From positions 1 through 37,331 of the forward strand of contig CAMJLE010000006.1 in the NCBI GenBank assembly GCA_946406665.1: DNA of 37,331 nt. Reading direction: 5' to 3'. A program made the position numbers and the translations under genes. Source of the DNA: an uncultured Candidatus Saccharibacteria bacterium. GTDB lineage: Bacteria; Patescibacteriota; Saccharimonadia; Saccharimonadales; Saccharimonadaceae. Positions within the stretch are counted from its first letter, which is position 1; each line of letters opens with the position of its first letter. The notes under the pieces were generated by a model. It was given only the letters and a program-made list of their open reading frames with translations. It was not told the origin of the DNA and searched no databases. Positions 1-9,125 of the stretch are shown here, one piece after another.

Positions 1-1249
1 TCTCGCCCTCGTTCTCTAGGCCAGCCTCAGCAGTCTCGACATCTTTCTGGGAGACAACTTTAACTTTCTTACTAGAGCCGCCAGTCATAGCCGTGCTCGA
101 AATGGTGTATTCTTTATCAGTAGTAATATTGAGTCGACCGTCGGTAGATTCTGAGATATTATAGCCATCGCCATTTTCCTTGGCCGCAACCAGAATTGAC
201 CCGGAATTGATGTCTTCTTTAAGGAAACATATCTGGCTCGTCCCTCGCCCATGGAAGCCAATCTTATCGTCACCGGCATTAGCGGACGCATCTGCACTCG
301 TAACATACTCCTTACCGTTAATTGTTACTACTGTACCCTTCGGAATAGAAAAACCAGATATCATTTCGTTGCAGTCAACCTTATCGTCTTTCGGACGGAT
401 TACCTGAATAGACCCGGTTGCTTTCTTGCCTTTGTCTACTTCGCCGGTGGCGGTAAAGTCGGATTCGATAGTCTTCTTGATGCTTTGTTGGCTAATATAG
501 AAGATGCCCTTTTCGGGGTCGGCTTTAGACTCGTCTGTGACAAATTTTACGTTTTCGGAAATGTTCAGTGGAGAGGTGCGGATTTTTACGACAATCTTAG
601 CTTCTGGCGCAATTGCGAATGCCCAGAAACCGAAGCCAAATAAGAGCAGGAATGCTATAACGCCAATGATTAGAGGCTTGCGAACTTTATTGAAGTTCGG
701 GACATTTTTGCTGTCCTTCTTTTTGCCGGAGGTCTTCTTGTCCGATTCGTCATCATAATCAGCATCATCGATCTCCATATCTAGAGCTTTCTTCTTGCTA
801 GCGACGGCAGCAGCCTTCTTCGGAGTTTTCTTTTCCTTGTCGTCTGCCTTCTTTGCTTCGTCATCTTTAGCCTCTTCAGCGACATCCTCTTCGGCCTCAT
901 CATCGCCTTCTATAACGTCATCTTCGGCGGCAACGTCATCTTTTTCGTCGCCGAATTCTTCTGCGTCTAAATCTTCTGGCAATTTTGGTTTGCTCTGAAG
1001 TGTTTTGGCTACTGGCATTTTCACCTTAGCGGCTAGCTTGACGAGCGACTCGTCCGAAGAAATCAGAACAACAGTTTTCTTTGCCTGATTGGCAGCTTTA
1101 GCAATGAGTTTAAAATTGACAGCGCTACGTAGCACGCCGGCTTTCTTTGGGGGAACTAATGCGATGATCTTGTTCTTCGCGCCTTTGATATTTGTCAGGA
1201 TGTCAGTAATATCATCCTCTGGCTCAATATAGATGACGTCTTTATTCAT
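1..1249 (-). CDS. Single-TM protein: cytoplasmic alpha/beta-like N-domain, Asp/Glu/Lys-rich linker, TM, extracytoplasmic domain (baseplate-J-like family resemblance uncertain); truncated by window edge
   Basis: My own minus-strand translation stays open to the window edge: MNKDVIYIEPEDDITDILTNIKGAKNKIIALVPPKKAG...; TM IIGVIAFLLLFGFGFWAFAI; not in the ORF track because it runs off the edge. Confidence 0.8.
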   Translation of the reverse strand, partial: MNKDVIYIEPEDDITDILTNIKGAKNKIIALVPPKKAGVLRSAVNFKLIAKAANQAKKTVVLISSDESLVKLAAKVKMPVAKTLQSKPKLPEDLDAEEFGDEKDDVAAEDDVIEGDDEAEEDVAEEAKDDEAKKADDKEKKTPKKAAAVASKKKALDMEIDDADYDDESDKKTSGKKKDSKNVPNFNKVRKPLIIGVIAFLLLFGFGFWAFAIAPEAKIVVKIRTSPLNISENVKFVTDESKADPEKGIFYISQQSIKKTIESDFTATGEVDKGKKATGSIQVIRPKDDKVDCNEMISGFSIPKGTVVTINGKEYVTSADASANAGDDKIGFHGRGTSQICFLKEDINSGSILVAAKENGDGYNISESTDGRLNITTDKEYTISSTAMTGGSSKKVKVVSQKDVETAEAGLENEGE

Positions 1250-1256
1250 AAGCTAT

Positions 1257-1262
1257 ATTATA
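1257..1262 (-). promoter_or_regulatory. -10 box TATAAT, 7 nt before the ATG at 1249 (leaderless-type promoter)
   Basis: minus strand gaga-TATAAT-atagctt-ATG. Confidence 0.65.
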
Positions 1263-1320
1263 TCTCATGACCAAAAAAACACGCAAATCGTGAAGGTACT
1301 TATGCTAAAATAACTACAGC

Positions 1321-2556
1321 ATGAGTCTCTGGAAAAAGGCTAAAAAGGTGGAAACGCCCGCGCCAGAACAAAACACAAACAGCCAATCTCGTCAGGATTT
1401 GAACGAGCTCGTTTTGCAGTCGATTCGCGAAGGAGTTATCATCGTGAGTCCGAACGGCAATATTCGCCTCGCAAACCAGGCAGCCTGCGAATTGACTGGC
1501 CGTGCGCCGTCGGAGTTGGACGGAGTTTACTACGATTCTGTCATTAATTTGCTTGACGAAACTGGGAATCGCGTCTCCGAGGGGCGGAATCCGATTAATA
1601 ATGCGCTCAAGAACAAAGAATACGGCGAGGTACGCGATTTGAATATCGTGGCTGCCGACAACAATAAAAATACGCCTGTTTCCATTATCATAACGCCAAC
1701 CCGCGAGGAAAACCCTAGCCTTGTCGTAACATTTCGCGATATCGCTCGAGAATTAAAAGAAGAACGAGAACGCAGCGAATTTATTTCCACGGCCAGCCAC
1801 GAAATGCGCACGCCAGTGGCAAGTATCGAAGGCTATCTTGGGCTTGCTATGAACCCATCTACGGCAACAGTAGATGATCGTGGCATGGACTATCTTAAGA
1901 AGGCACACGAAGCCTCGCAACACTTGGGTCGGCTTTTTCAGGATTTATTAGACACCACAAAGCTTGATGACGGACAGATGAAGCCTCAGCTCGAGCCGGT
2001 AGATATCGTTGCGCTAGTTAAGAGTATTGCCGATGGACAGATACCTAATATAACCGCAAAAGGACTGGGCTATCAGTTTGGTAGCGGCTCCGTCGATCAG
2101 CAACTAAGTGGAGGCAAGCGAATAGATCAGCTCATCTATGCTAGTGTCGATAAAGACTTTTTGCACGAGGTGTTAAATAACCTGATTGAGAATGCCATCA
2201 AGTACACACCGGCAGGTTGGGTGACCGTAAATGTGCGCGCCGATAATTATAATGTTCAAATTATCGTTGAAGATACGGGTATCGGCGTGGCTCGCAGCGA
2301 ACTGTCGCATATTTTCCAAAAGTTCTACCGCGTAGATAACCGGGACACTCGCGAAATCGGCGGCACCGGCCTTGGGCTGTACTTAGTCCAACAACGCGTA
2401 GAGGCGATGAATGGACGCGTTTGGGCGGAGAGCGAGCTCGGAAAAGGCACGCGTTTTATCGTAATGCTGCCACGTATTGGCGAAGAAGCCTATCGTCAAC
2501 AGCGTTTTTATCTTGACAATCAGCAAGCCCAGGGGCTTGAAAATATAGATTTTTAA
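1321..2556 (+). CDS. PAS-domain sensor histidine kinase without obvious TM segments
   Basis: PAS-like N-terminus, H-box STASHEMRTPVASIEGYL, N-box NLIENAIKYTPAG, G-boxes DTGIGVA and GGTGLGLYLV. Confidence 0.92.
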   Translation: MSLWKKAKKVETPAPEQNTNSQSRQDLNELVLQSIREGVIIVSPNGNIRLANQAACELTGRAPSELDGVYYDSVINLLDETGNRVSEGRNPINNALKNKEYGEVRDLNIVAADNNKNTPVSIIITPTREENPSLVVTFRDIARELKEERERSEFISTASHEMRTPVASIEGYLGLAMNPSTATVDDRGMDYLKKAHEASQHLGRLFQDLLDTTKLDDGQMKPQLEPVDIVALVKSIADGQIPNITAKGLGYQFGSGSVDQQLSGGKRIDQLIYASVDKDFLHEVLNNLIENAIKYTPAGWVTVNVRADNYNVQIIVEDTGIGVARSELSHIFQKFYRVDNRDTREIGGTGLGLYLVQQRVEAMNGRVWAESELGKGTRFIVMLPRIGEEAYRQQRFYLDNQQAQGLENIDF

Positions 2557-2584
2557 ACATAACTAGAATATAATAAGAGGTAAT

Positions 2585-4444
2585 ATGGCCAAAATTATGT
2601 TAGTTGAGGACGACCGGTCCTTACAAGAAATTTATAGCATCCGATTGGTCGCGGAAGGCTACGAAATCGCCCGTGCGGACGATGGCGAGGAGGCTCTCGC
2701 CAAAGCTGTGCAGGAAAAACCGGATCTTATCATTGCAGACGTGATGATGCCAAAAATATCCGGTTTCGATATGCTAGACATTCTCCGCTCACAACCGGAA
2801 ACGCAGAATATTAAAGTAATCATGATGACGGCGCTTTCGAGCGACGATCAGCGACAGCGCGGCGAAGCATTGGGGGCCGAGCGCTATCTCGTAAAGTCCC
2901 AGGTAGGCATCGAAGATGTCATAAATGCAGTGCACGAAGTGCTCGGCGATAAGCCTAAGGGAGACGCGAAGGCGAACATTGAGACTCTTTCAAACATCCC
3001 ATCCGCAGAGCCGCTTCCTCAGCCAGCTCCGGCGGCACCGAAACCGGCACCAACACCCGCAGCGCCTGCGGCGCCAGCTACCCCAGCAGCCCCGGCATCA
3101 GCGCCAATATCAGCCGCGCCTGCGCCAATGCCACCGGTTCCGCCAGTGGCGGCCCCAGTTGCGGCGGCAGCAAATGCATTAGCATCCGTGCCTACTACGC
3201 CTACTACCACTATTCAGCCAACGAATCCGGCAGCTGGTCCGGCGCCTCAGCCAGCTGCGCCACAACCGATGCCGCCGGTCAACCCCACTAATGGTGTTAC
3301 CAAAAATTTTAATCAAGCTCCTGCCGCGATGCCGGGAACGGTTCCTAGCGCACAGATTGCGCTGAATCCTGCTGCAGGAGCCGTCGCATCAAGCCCGGCA
3401 CCAATACCGCAACCCGTAGCTAATACCATTATCCCACCGGCAGGACAGCCAGTCGCAAACAACGTCATACAAGATGCCGATAGAGTAATGCCAAATGCAG
3501 CCCCCGCTGCACTACAGGATAATGCTATCCCATCGGATAACTCTACAAAAAGCGAAAAGACCAGCGGCGGCGAGCGCGTAATCCAGCCTATCCACGATCC
3601 GCGCCGCGACACTATGCGCGAGATGATGGAAAAACGCATGGAAGAGATTCTAGGAGGAGATGCAACCGGTAGCGAACCGCAGTCTATCACTACAAAAACG
3701 GCGAAGAAAGTATCTCTCGAAGAGAGCGAAGAGCCTGATAAGCCGGCGACAGATGCGCCAGTACCCGAAGGGGTAGCCACACTTGAGGCGTCGGAATCCA
3801 TTGATGACGGCGTAGAAGAGCCGAAGCCAGAGTCTGAACCGGAGCCGGAGCCAATAGTAGAGCCGGAGCAAAAGCCAAAATCGAAACTGGAGCCGGAGCC
3901 AAAACTAGAGCCCGCCCCAGAGCCGGAGCCGGAGCCAGAATCCAAATTAGAGCCTGCATTAGAGTCGAAACCGGAATCGAAGCCAGCCTCCACAGAGGCG
4001 AAACCCGCGAATGCGACCCCAATCAATGCGCCGACAGAACAGAAAGAGGCGGAAGAAGAAGTAATAGAGCCAATTCGCCCTGGCTACCTTACGTCTCTAG
4101 AGGAAGAACTCAGCTCCGATGCCCAGGAAGAGAAGCTGGAGACGATGGCAGATCGCATGGCGGAAGAGTTAAAAGACGACGAAATTACGAAGTCAGCTCA
4201 GGAAAAGGCCGCGATTGCGGCCGCCGAGGCGGCAAAGAACCCAGAAGCCGTCAAAAAGCCGGATGCGAGTTTTCTAAACAAGGTTGTAGAGAACGTACCA
4301 ACTAGTCCAAATATTTCTCAAGGCGGCGAAATGCCCGAACCGGCGCCAGCCCAGGAGCCGGCCATAAAAGTCATTACTGAGCCAACTCCGCAGCAAGAAG
4401 AAAAACCAACTCTATCTCAAAATGCCCCAACAACGGCTCAATAA
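2585..4444 (+). CDS. Response regulator receiver domain with ~490-aa Pro/Ala- and Glu/Pro-rich tail
   Basis: MAKIMLVEDDRSLQEIYSIRL...DLIIADVMMPKISGFDML...KVIMMTALSS...YLVKSQ; low-complexity PA and EPEPEP tail. Confidence 0.9.
   Translation: MAKIMLVEDDRSLQEIYSIRLVAEGYEIARADDGEEALAKAVQEKPDLIIADVMMPKISGFDMLDILRSQPETQNIKVIMMTALSSDDQRQRGEALGAERYLVKSQVGIEDVINAVHEVLGDKPKGDAKANIETLSNIPSAEPLPQPAPAAPKPAPTPAAPAAPATPAAPASAPISAAPAPMPPVPPVAAPVAAAANALASVPTTPTTTIQPTNPAAGPAPQPAAPQPMPPVNPTNGVTKNFNQAPAAMPGTVPSAQIALNPAAGAVASSPAPIPQPVANTIIPPAGQPVANNVIQDADRVMPNAAPAALQDNAIPSDNSTKSEKTSGGERVIQPIHDPRRDTMREMMEKRMEEILGGDATGSEPQSITTKTAKKVSLEESEEPDKPATDAPVPEGVATLEASESIDDGVEEPKPESEPEPEPIVEPEQKPKSKLEPEPKLEPAPEPEPEPESKLEPALESKPESKPASTEAKPANATPINAPTEQKEAEEEVIEPIRPGYLTSLEEELSSDAQEEKLETMADRMAEELKDDEITKSAQEKAAIAAAEAAKNPEAVKKPDASFLNKVVENVPTSPNISQGGEMPEPAPAQEPAIKVITEPTPQQEEKPTLSQNAPTTAQ
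3190..4000 (+). repeat. Low-complexity coding repeats (PAPA.. then EPEPEP/KPKSKLEPEP..)
   Basis: Degenerate gagccggagcca-type units around 3830-3980 within the response-regulator CDS. Confidence 0.75.
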
Positions 4445-5099
4445 ATATATAGCTACCAACTTTGGCGTTTCCAGACGCGAAGCGGATATTTTGATTCAAG
4501 AAAAAAAGGTTAAAATTAATGGCGCCGTCGCCGAATTAGGCCAACGCATCAATGATGGCGACAAGGTCGAGGTGGACGGGAAAAACGTATCTCCGAAAGA
4601 GTTGATATATATCGCTTTAAACAAACCGGCGGGATATGTTTGCAGTAAAAAACGCCAGGGGAATACGCCCACTATTTACGAGCTTTTGCCGGAGAATTTG
4701 CGTACACTCAAAAGCGTCGGAAGGCTCGATAAGGACTCTTCTGGCCTACTTTTGCTCACGAATGATGGAGACTTCGCCTTCAAGATGACGCATCCGAAGT
4801 TCTACAAAACCAAGAAATACACCGTCACGATAGATCGTTCGCTAGCCCCGTTGCACCAACAAATGATAGCCGACTTTGGCATAAATTTGCCGGACGGTCT
4901 AAGTAAGATGGGGCTCGAACGACTGGATGACGACCGCAGGCGCTGGGACGTGACCCTACACGAAGGACGAAATCGCCAAATTAGGCGTACTTTTGATGCG
5001 CTAGGATACAAGGTTACTTCACTGCATCGCTACAAATTTGATAGCTATGAATTAGCCAGCCTCAAAGAAGGTAGCTGGGAAAAAGTCAAAAAAGTCTAG
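4422..5099 (+). CDS. RsuA/RluB-family rRNA pseudouridine synthase
   Basis: S4 domain RLNKYIATNFGVSRREADILI; catalytic GRLDKDSSGLLLLTNDGDF; RNRQIRRTFDALG; overlaps upstream CDS by 23 nt. Confidence 0.92.
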   Translation: MPQQRLNKYIATNFGVSRREADILIQEKKVKINGAVAELGQRINDGDKVEVDGKNVSPKELIYIALNKPAGYVCSKKRQGNTPTIYELLPENLRTLKSVGRLDKDSSGLLLLTNDGDFAFKMTHPKFYKTKKYTVTIDRSLAPLHQQMIADFGINLPDGLSKMGLERLDDDRRRWDVTLHEGRNRQIRRTFDALGYKVTSLHRYKFDSYELASLKEGSWEKVKKV

Positions 5100-6373
5100 T
5101 TGCGTAAAAGTCGTGCCAGTTTGGCGCGGAAGCTAGTACTATCGGCACCCATTAGCGTGTCGATGCCGACACGTAATAGCCCCATGGCAGTCACAAAAGT
5201 ATGATCGAGCTCGCGATCGGTGTCGTTTATGATGCCAGGAACATCATTCGGATCAATTAACGACACAATTGGCCTACGCGAGAATGGTAATTCCTGATAC
5301 CAATCCCCTGTTGCGAGCGTTTCGGGTATTTCGGCAAGGCTAGCGCCGCCACCGCATAGCAAAATCTGCTGCGGCATACTTTCGACTTGATTAAACTCCT
5401 CCAAGGCAAGCTCTACGCCAGATTGCCACACTTCAAGATTACGCGCGATTGCCAAATCGAACTTGTGTCGAATTTCCGGCTTCATACTCGGGCTGTCGGC
5501 AAGTAGCTTGAGTTTTTCGGCATCCTCGAAGCTAAGGCCAAGCTTATTGGCGATTTGATTCGTAAACGAACGCCCTCCAATAGAGAACATTTTCGTACCC
5601 TCAACGCCGCCGTCTTCGACGATTGCGATATCCGTAGTTCCGCCACCAATATCCATGACAATGCCAGAAAAACTTGAGTCGAGGTCGTCGCCGAGGCAAG
5701 CACGGCATACCGCAAACGGTTCAACTGCGACCGTAACTAAATCTAATTGCAGCTCATCGCATACACGCTCGATGGCGGAAATGTGCACAAGTGGCGCAAA
5801 CGCCGTATATATTTGCACCTCAACTTCCTTACCCTTGAAACCGACAGGGTTAGCGACCTTGTAGCCATCTATGCGGAGAGATACTAAGGCGGAATTAATT
5901 AAGCGCACATCGACGTCTGGATTGTTCGTCTCGATTGCGACTTCACGACGCGCACGCTCGCCAGACTTTTGTTGTACTTTCTTGATGATATAGCCCATCT
6001 CTTCTTCGGTGATAGGCTTAGTCGCATTCGTGCGGCGATACTTAATCGATGCGGTATTGCCCTTAATAAGCTCGCCAGCTATGCCGACGACGACTTCGTT
6101 GGCGCGCACGCCAGCCATCTTCTCGGCTTTATAGAGCGCTTCCTCACAAGTTTTAACTACGCCTGGAATATCCGCGATAGCACCAGAAAAGATATTAGTG
6201 GGCGCCTCATGCGCTTTACCGACACCAACAATACGAATACCGTTCTTGGATTTTTTCGCGATGAGCGCTTTGACAAATTCAGTGCCTATATCAAGCGCTA
6301 GGAGATAATCGTCGGGATCCTTCGGGCGGCTGGTTTTCTTTTTGTCAGTATGCTTACGAGATAATAGGCTCAT
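5096..6373 (-). CDS. ftsA: FtsA-like actin-fold cell division protein
   Basis: LALDIGTEFVKALIA, SHS2-like insertion, GIVMDIGGGTTDIAIV, ILLCGGGASLAEIPE, C-terminal amphipathic FRAKLARLLRN. Confidence 0.8.
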   Translation of the reverse strand: MSLLSRKHTDKKKTSRPKDPDDYLLALDIGTEFVKALIAKKSKNGIRIVGVGKAHEAPTNIFSGAIADIPGVVKTCEEALYKAEKMAGVRANEVVVGIAGELIKGNTASIKYRRTNATKPITEEEMGYIIKKVQQKSGERARREVAIETNNPDVDVRLINSALVSLRIDGYKVANPVGFKGKEVEVQIYTAFAPLVHISAIERVCDELQLDLVTVAVEPFAVCRACLGDDLDSSFSGIVMDIGGGTTDIAIVEDGGVEGTKMFSIGGRSFTNQIANKLGLSFEDAEKLKLLADSPSMKPEIRHKFDLAIARNLEVWQSGVELALEEFNQVESMPQQILLCGGGASLAEIPETLATGDWYQELPFSRRPIVSLIDPNDVPGIINDTDRELDHTFVTAMGLLRVGIDTLMGADSTSFRAKLARLLRN

Positions 6374-6379
6374 GGCTAT

Positions 6380-6385
6380 ATTATA
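6380..6385 (-). promoter_or_regulatory. -10 TATAAT, 6 nt before the ftsA ATG
   Basis: minus strand TATAAT-atagcc-ATG. Confidence 0.65.
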
Positions 6386-6415
6386 CCATTATTATGCGCC
6401 TACGGCCGATTGCTA

Positions 6416-8290
6416 CTATTCCACTATAGCCTTGATGCGGCGCACGCCAGCTGAGCTGGATTCTTCTTTCTTTATTTTGAAATGACCAATTACGCCAGTA
6501 TGTTCGACATGAGGACCACCACAGACTTCACGCGAGACAGGATTGTCGAAGTCGCCAATCGTATAGACGGTGAGTTTCTCTGGATATTTGTCCCAGAATT
6601 GCCCGTGCGCCTTAAGTGTGTCGCGGGCGTACGCCTTGTCGTATTCATCATGCACAACTTTAAGATCTGCTTTAATCCATTCGTTGACCTGGTCTTCGAC
6701 TTTCTGCTTCTCCTCCGGAGTAAGCTTGCGGTCTAGATTAAAATCAAAACGGAGGCGCTCGGCGGTAATATTGCTGCCCTGCTGACCGATATTTGGGTCA
6801 ATTAGTTGCTGTAGGGCCGCGAGTAGTAAATGTGTAGCCGTATGATATTTCGTGGTCTGCTCGCCATGATCTTCGAGGCCGCCCTTAAACATGCCCTTGC
6901 TGGCCGTCTTGGAACGTTCACGCTGTTCTTCGAGGGCTGCGTCAAATTCTTTACGCCAATCTTTGCTTAGCTCTATATCTTGACGATACGCCTCTTCTAC
7001 GGAGAGCTCCATCGGGAAGCCGTAAGTGTCTTGAAGCATAAACAACTCTTTACCAGTCAGGCCATCCTGCTTGAAGCGAGCAAGCTCTTTCATACCGCGG
7101 CGCAAAGTCTTGCGGAAAGCCTGCTCTTCGTGGCTAAGTACTTCGAACACTTGCTCGCGAGTCGTGAGGATGCTATCTGGAAGATCTTTATAGTTTTCGG
7201 CAATCATTGGCAAAACTTCCGCCAAGAAATCCTGCTCAATGCCAAGGTTGAGTGCCTTGAGCACTGCGCGGCGAATAAGACGGCGCAAAGCATAACCCTG
7301 CTGCTTATTGGATGGTTTTAGCCCCTGGGCAGTCAAGAGATATGCGCCACGGAGATGGTCAGCAATCACGCGCATATCGGCGGTATTAGACTCGTATTTC
7401 TTGCCAGAAAGCTCGACGAGTTTATCGATAATTGGCCTGAGTAGCGAAATTTGAAAGACATCGTAAGAGTTCATCGAAGCAGCCGTGATGCGTTCGAGAC
7501 CGGCGCCGAAGTCGACGTTCTTATCTTTGAGCTCCTCGAAGCTACCGTCCTCTAGGCGACGATATTGCATGAAGACCTGATTGCCAATTTCCATAAAGCG
7601 AGCACCGTCGGAAGCCGGATGAGCCTTGCCATACTTAGCTTCATCTTGATGCTCTTCGCCAAAATCGTAAAACACCTCGGAATCTGGGCCGCACGGATCG
7701 CCGATAGGCGTAGTCTTGATGCCGCCGCCGCGAGACCACCAGTTTTCTTTGTCGTTATAGAAGAAAATACGCTCATCGCCCTTAATGCCGCGCTTGTCGC
7801 CATTCTCAGCCGTATCTATCTCGGCAATATCCGCCTTGATGCCAGCCTCGGCGAAAACCTTTTGCCAAATTGCAGCAGCCTCATCATCGCGCGGAATACC
7901 ATATTCTTCATTACCAATAAAGCAAGTGACATAAATTTTCTTTGGATCGAGCCCAACCTCTTTGGTAAGGAAAGTGAAGAAGTTGCGAATCTGCTCTTCT
8001 TTAAAGTAGTCGCCTAGCGACCAGTTGCCAAGCATCTCAAAAACAGTAGTGTGGCGAGGGTCGCCAACATCCTCGATATCCTGAAGGCGCAAGCAGGGTT
8101 GCGAGTCGGTCAGGCGTTTGCCCTCCTTATGCGGCTTTCCGAGCAAATACGGCAACAAAGGTTGCATGCCGGAACCGGTAAATAATGTTGTAGGGTCGTT
8201 CTCCAGTACGAGCGGTGCAGGCTGAATCTGCACGTGCCCCTTAGATTTCATAAAGTCGAGATATTTTTGGCGTACTTCACTTGCATTCAT
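6416..8290 (-). CDS. alaS: Alanyl-tRNA synthetase, short form ending after the editing (SAD) domain; start set at MNASEVRQ rather than the upstream ORF-track start
   Basis: MNASEVRQKYLDFMKSKGHVQIQPAPLV...LFTGSGMQPLLPYLLG; editing motifs HTATH and CGGPHVEH; ends GVRRIKAIVE. Confidence 0.93.
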   Translation of the reverse strand: MNASEVRQKYLDFMKSKGHVQIQPAPLVLENDPTTLFTGSGMQPLLPYLLGKPHKEGKRLTDSQPCLRLQDIEDVGDPRHTTVFEMLGNWSLGDYFKEEQIRNFFTFLTKEVGLDPKKIYVTCFIGNEEYGIPRDDEAAAIWQKVFAEAGIKADIAEIDTAENGDKRGIKGDERIFFYNDKENWWSRGGGIKTTPIGDPCGPDSEVFYDFGEEHQDEAKYGKAHPASDGARFMEIGNQVFMQYRRLEDGSFEELKDKNVDFGAGLERITAASMNSYDVFQISLLRPIIDKLVELSGKKYESNTADMRVIADHLRGAYLLTAQGLKPSNKQQGYALRRLIRRAVLKALNLGIEQDFLAEVLPMIAENYKDLPDSILTTREQVFEVLSHEEQAFRKTLRRGMKELARFKQDGLTGKELFMLQDTYGFPMELSVEEAYRQDIELSKDWRKEFDAALEEQRERSKTASKGMFKGGLEDHGEQTTKYHTATHLLLAALQQLIDPNIGQQGSNITAERLRFDFNLDRKLTPEEKQKVEDQVNEWIKADLKVVHDEYDKAYARDTLKAHGQFWDKYPEKLTVYTIGDFDNPVSREVCGGPHVEHTGVIGHFKIKKEESSSAGVRRIKAIVE

Positions 8291-8296
8291 TCTGCT

Positions 8297-8302
8297 ATTA
8301 TA
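8297..8302 (-). promoter_or_regulatory. -10 TATAAT, 6 nt before the alaS ATG
   Basis: minus strand TATAAT-agcaga-ATG. Confidence 0.65.
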
Positions 8303-8337
8303 CAATAATCCGACAGATGAAAGAAACATGAGCATTA

Positions 8338-8366
8338 TTGACTTTTTTGGCGTTTTGTGCTATAAT
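8338..8366 (+). promoter_or_regulatory. Sigma-A-type promoter TTGACT-17 nt-TATAAT with extended -10 TGC
   Basis: TTGACT TTTTTGGCGTTTTGTGC TATAAT. Confidence 0.85.
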
Positions 8367-8416
8367 GGTTGCAAGAGTTACTGAAAACCAGTATAGCACA
8401 TTGAAAGGAGCTCATC

Positions 8417-9082
8417 ATGACAAATAATGAAATGACGATTACGATTGAACTTAATGGGGTGCCCGTCATCAAGCGAGAGATCATCGACATGGCCCACGAA
8501 AGACCACAGCCGGAACCCCAGCTCTCCGAAGAAAGAAGAAGCAGCAGCAATAACAAAATCATTGCCTGTTGCTGTATACTGATGATCGTCCTCTTCATGG
8601 TCGGGCTATTCGGCGGATACATACTCGGCAAAGATGACGGCAAAGACATCTATACTGCCCAGTTCGAAGAAGAGGCAATCGACGCCGCAGAGAACTTCGC
8701 CGCGATGGCCGAAGAGTGTGGTTGGGTCGCGAGTATCGACGGGGGCGTCGAGATTGACGACTATGAAGGCACATTCGTCGACGTCCGTGTCGAAAAGTAC
8801 CTCGGATTCGGGGTTTCCTTACGATACAATGTAGACGTCTGCGTGCATCCTGGGTCGACTTCATATGAAGTCGGCGGAGAATCGTACGACATCGACGAGT
8901 GGAGGGAGGCCCTCACACAGTACGGCGAAGGCCGCGACTACGATGGGACGATGCCGGAGCCGATAGAAATCGTCGAGCCTTCGATCGAACCTCCGCCGGA
9001 GTCGAATCCCACCCCCGAGTTCGAGCCCAAACCCGACTTTGAGAGACCGGACGATCCGGTGCCTCCGGAGGAGGACAGATGA
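8417..9082 (+). CDS. Single-TM protein with Glu/Pro-rich C-terminal tail, unknown function
   Basis: SD gaaaggagctcatcATG; TM IIACCCILMIVLFMVGLFGGYIL; tail PEPIEIVEPSIEPPPESNPTPEFEPKPDFERPDDPVPPEEDR. Confidence 0.75.
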   Translation: MTNNEMTITIELNGVPVIKREIIDMAHERPQPEPQLSEERRSSSNNKIIACCCILMIVLFMVGLFGGYILGKDDGKDIYTAQFEEEAIDAAENFAAMAEECGWVASIDGGVEIDDYEGTFVDVRVEKYLGFGVSLRYNVDVCVHPGSTSYEVGGESYDIDEWREALTQYGEGRDYDGTMPEPIEIVEPSIEPPPESNPTPEFEPKPDFERPDDPVPPEEDR

Positions 9083-9093
9083 AACTCCTGCAA

Positions 9094-9125
9094 AGCCGCC
9101 CCGCAAGAAGTGAGGCGGCTTTCTT
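9094..9125 (+). terminator. Intrinsic terminator
   Basis: agccgcc (9094-9100) / ggcggct (9114-9120) followed by ttctt. Confidence 0.7.

Noticed and set aside
251-643. 130-aa plus-strand ORF and overlapping 180-407, 504-758, 795-998
   Set aside because: Shadow frames of the minus-strand membrane protein that spans 1-1249.
3313-4026. 237-aa minus-strand ORF rich in Gly/Ser (and related 3019-3210, 3650-3871, 3690-4022)
   Set aside because: Antisense shadow of the Pro/Ala and Glu/Pro repeats in the response-regulator CDS; no SD or promoter.
7565-8017. 150-aa plus-strand ORF inside alaS
   Set aside because: Antisense to a clear AlaRS frame with no initiation signals or recognisable family.
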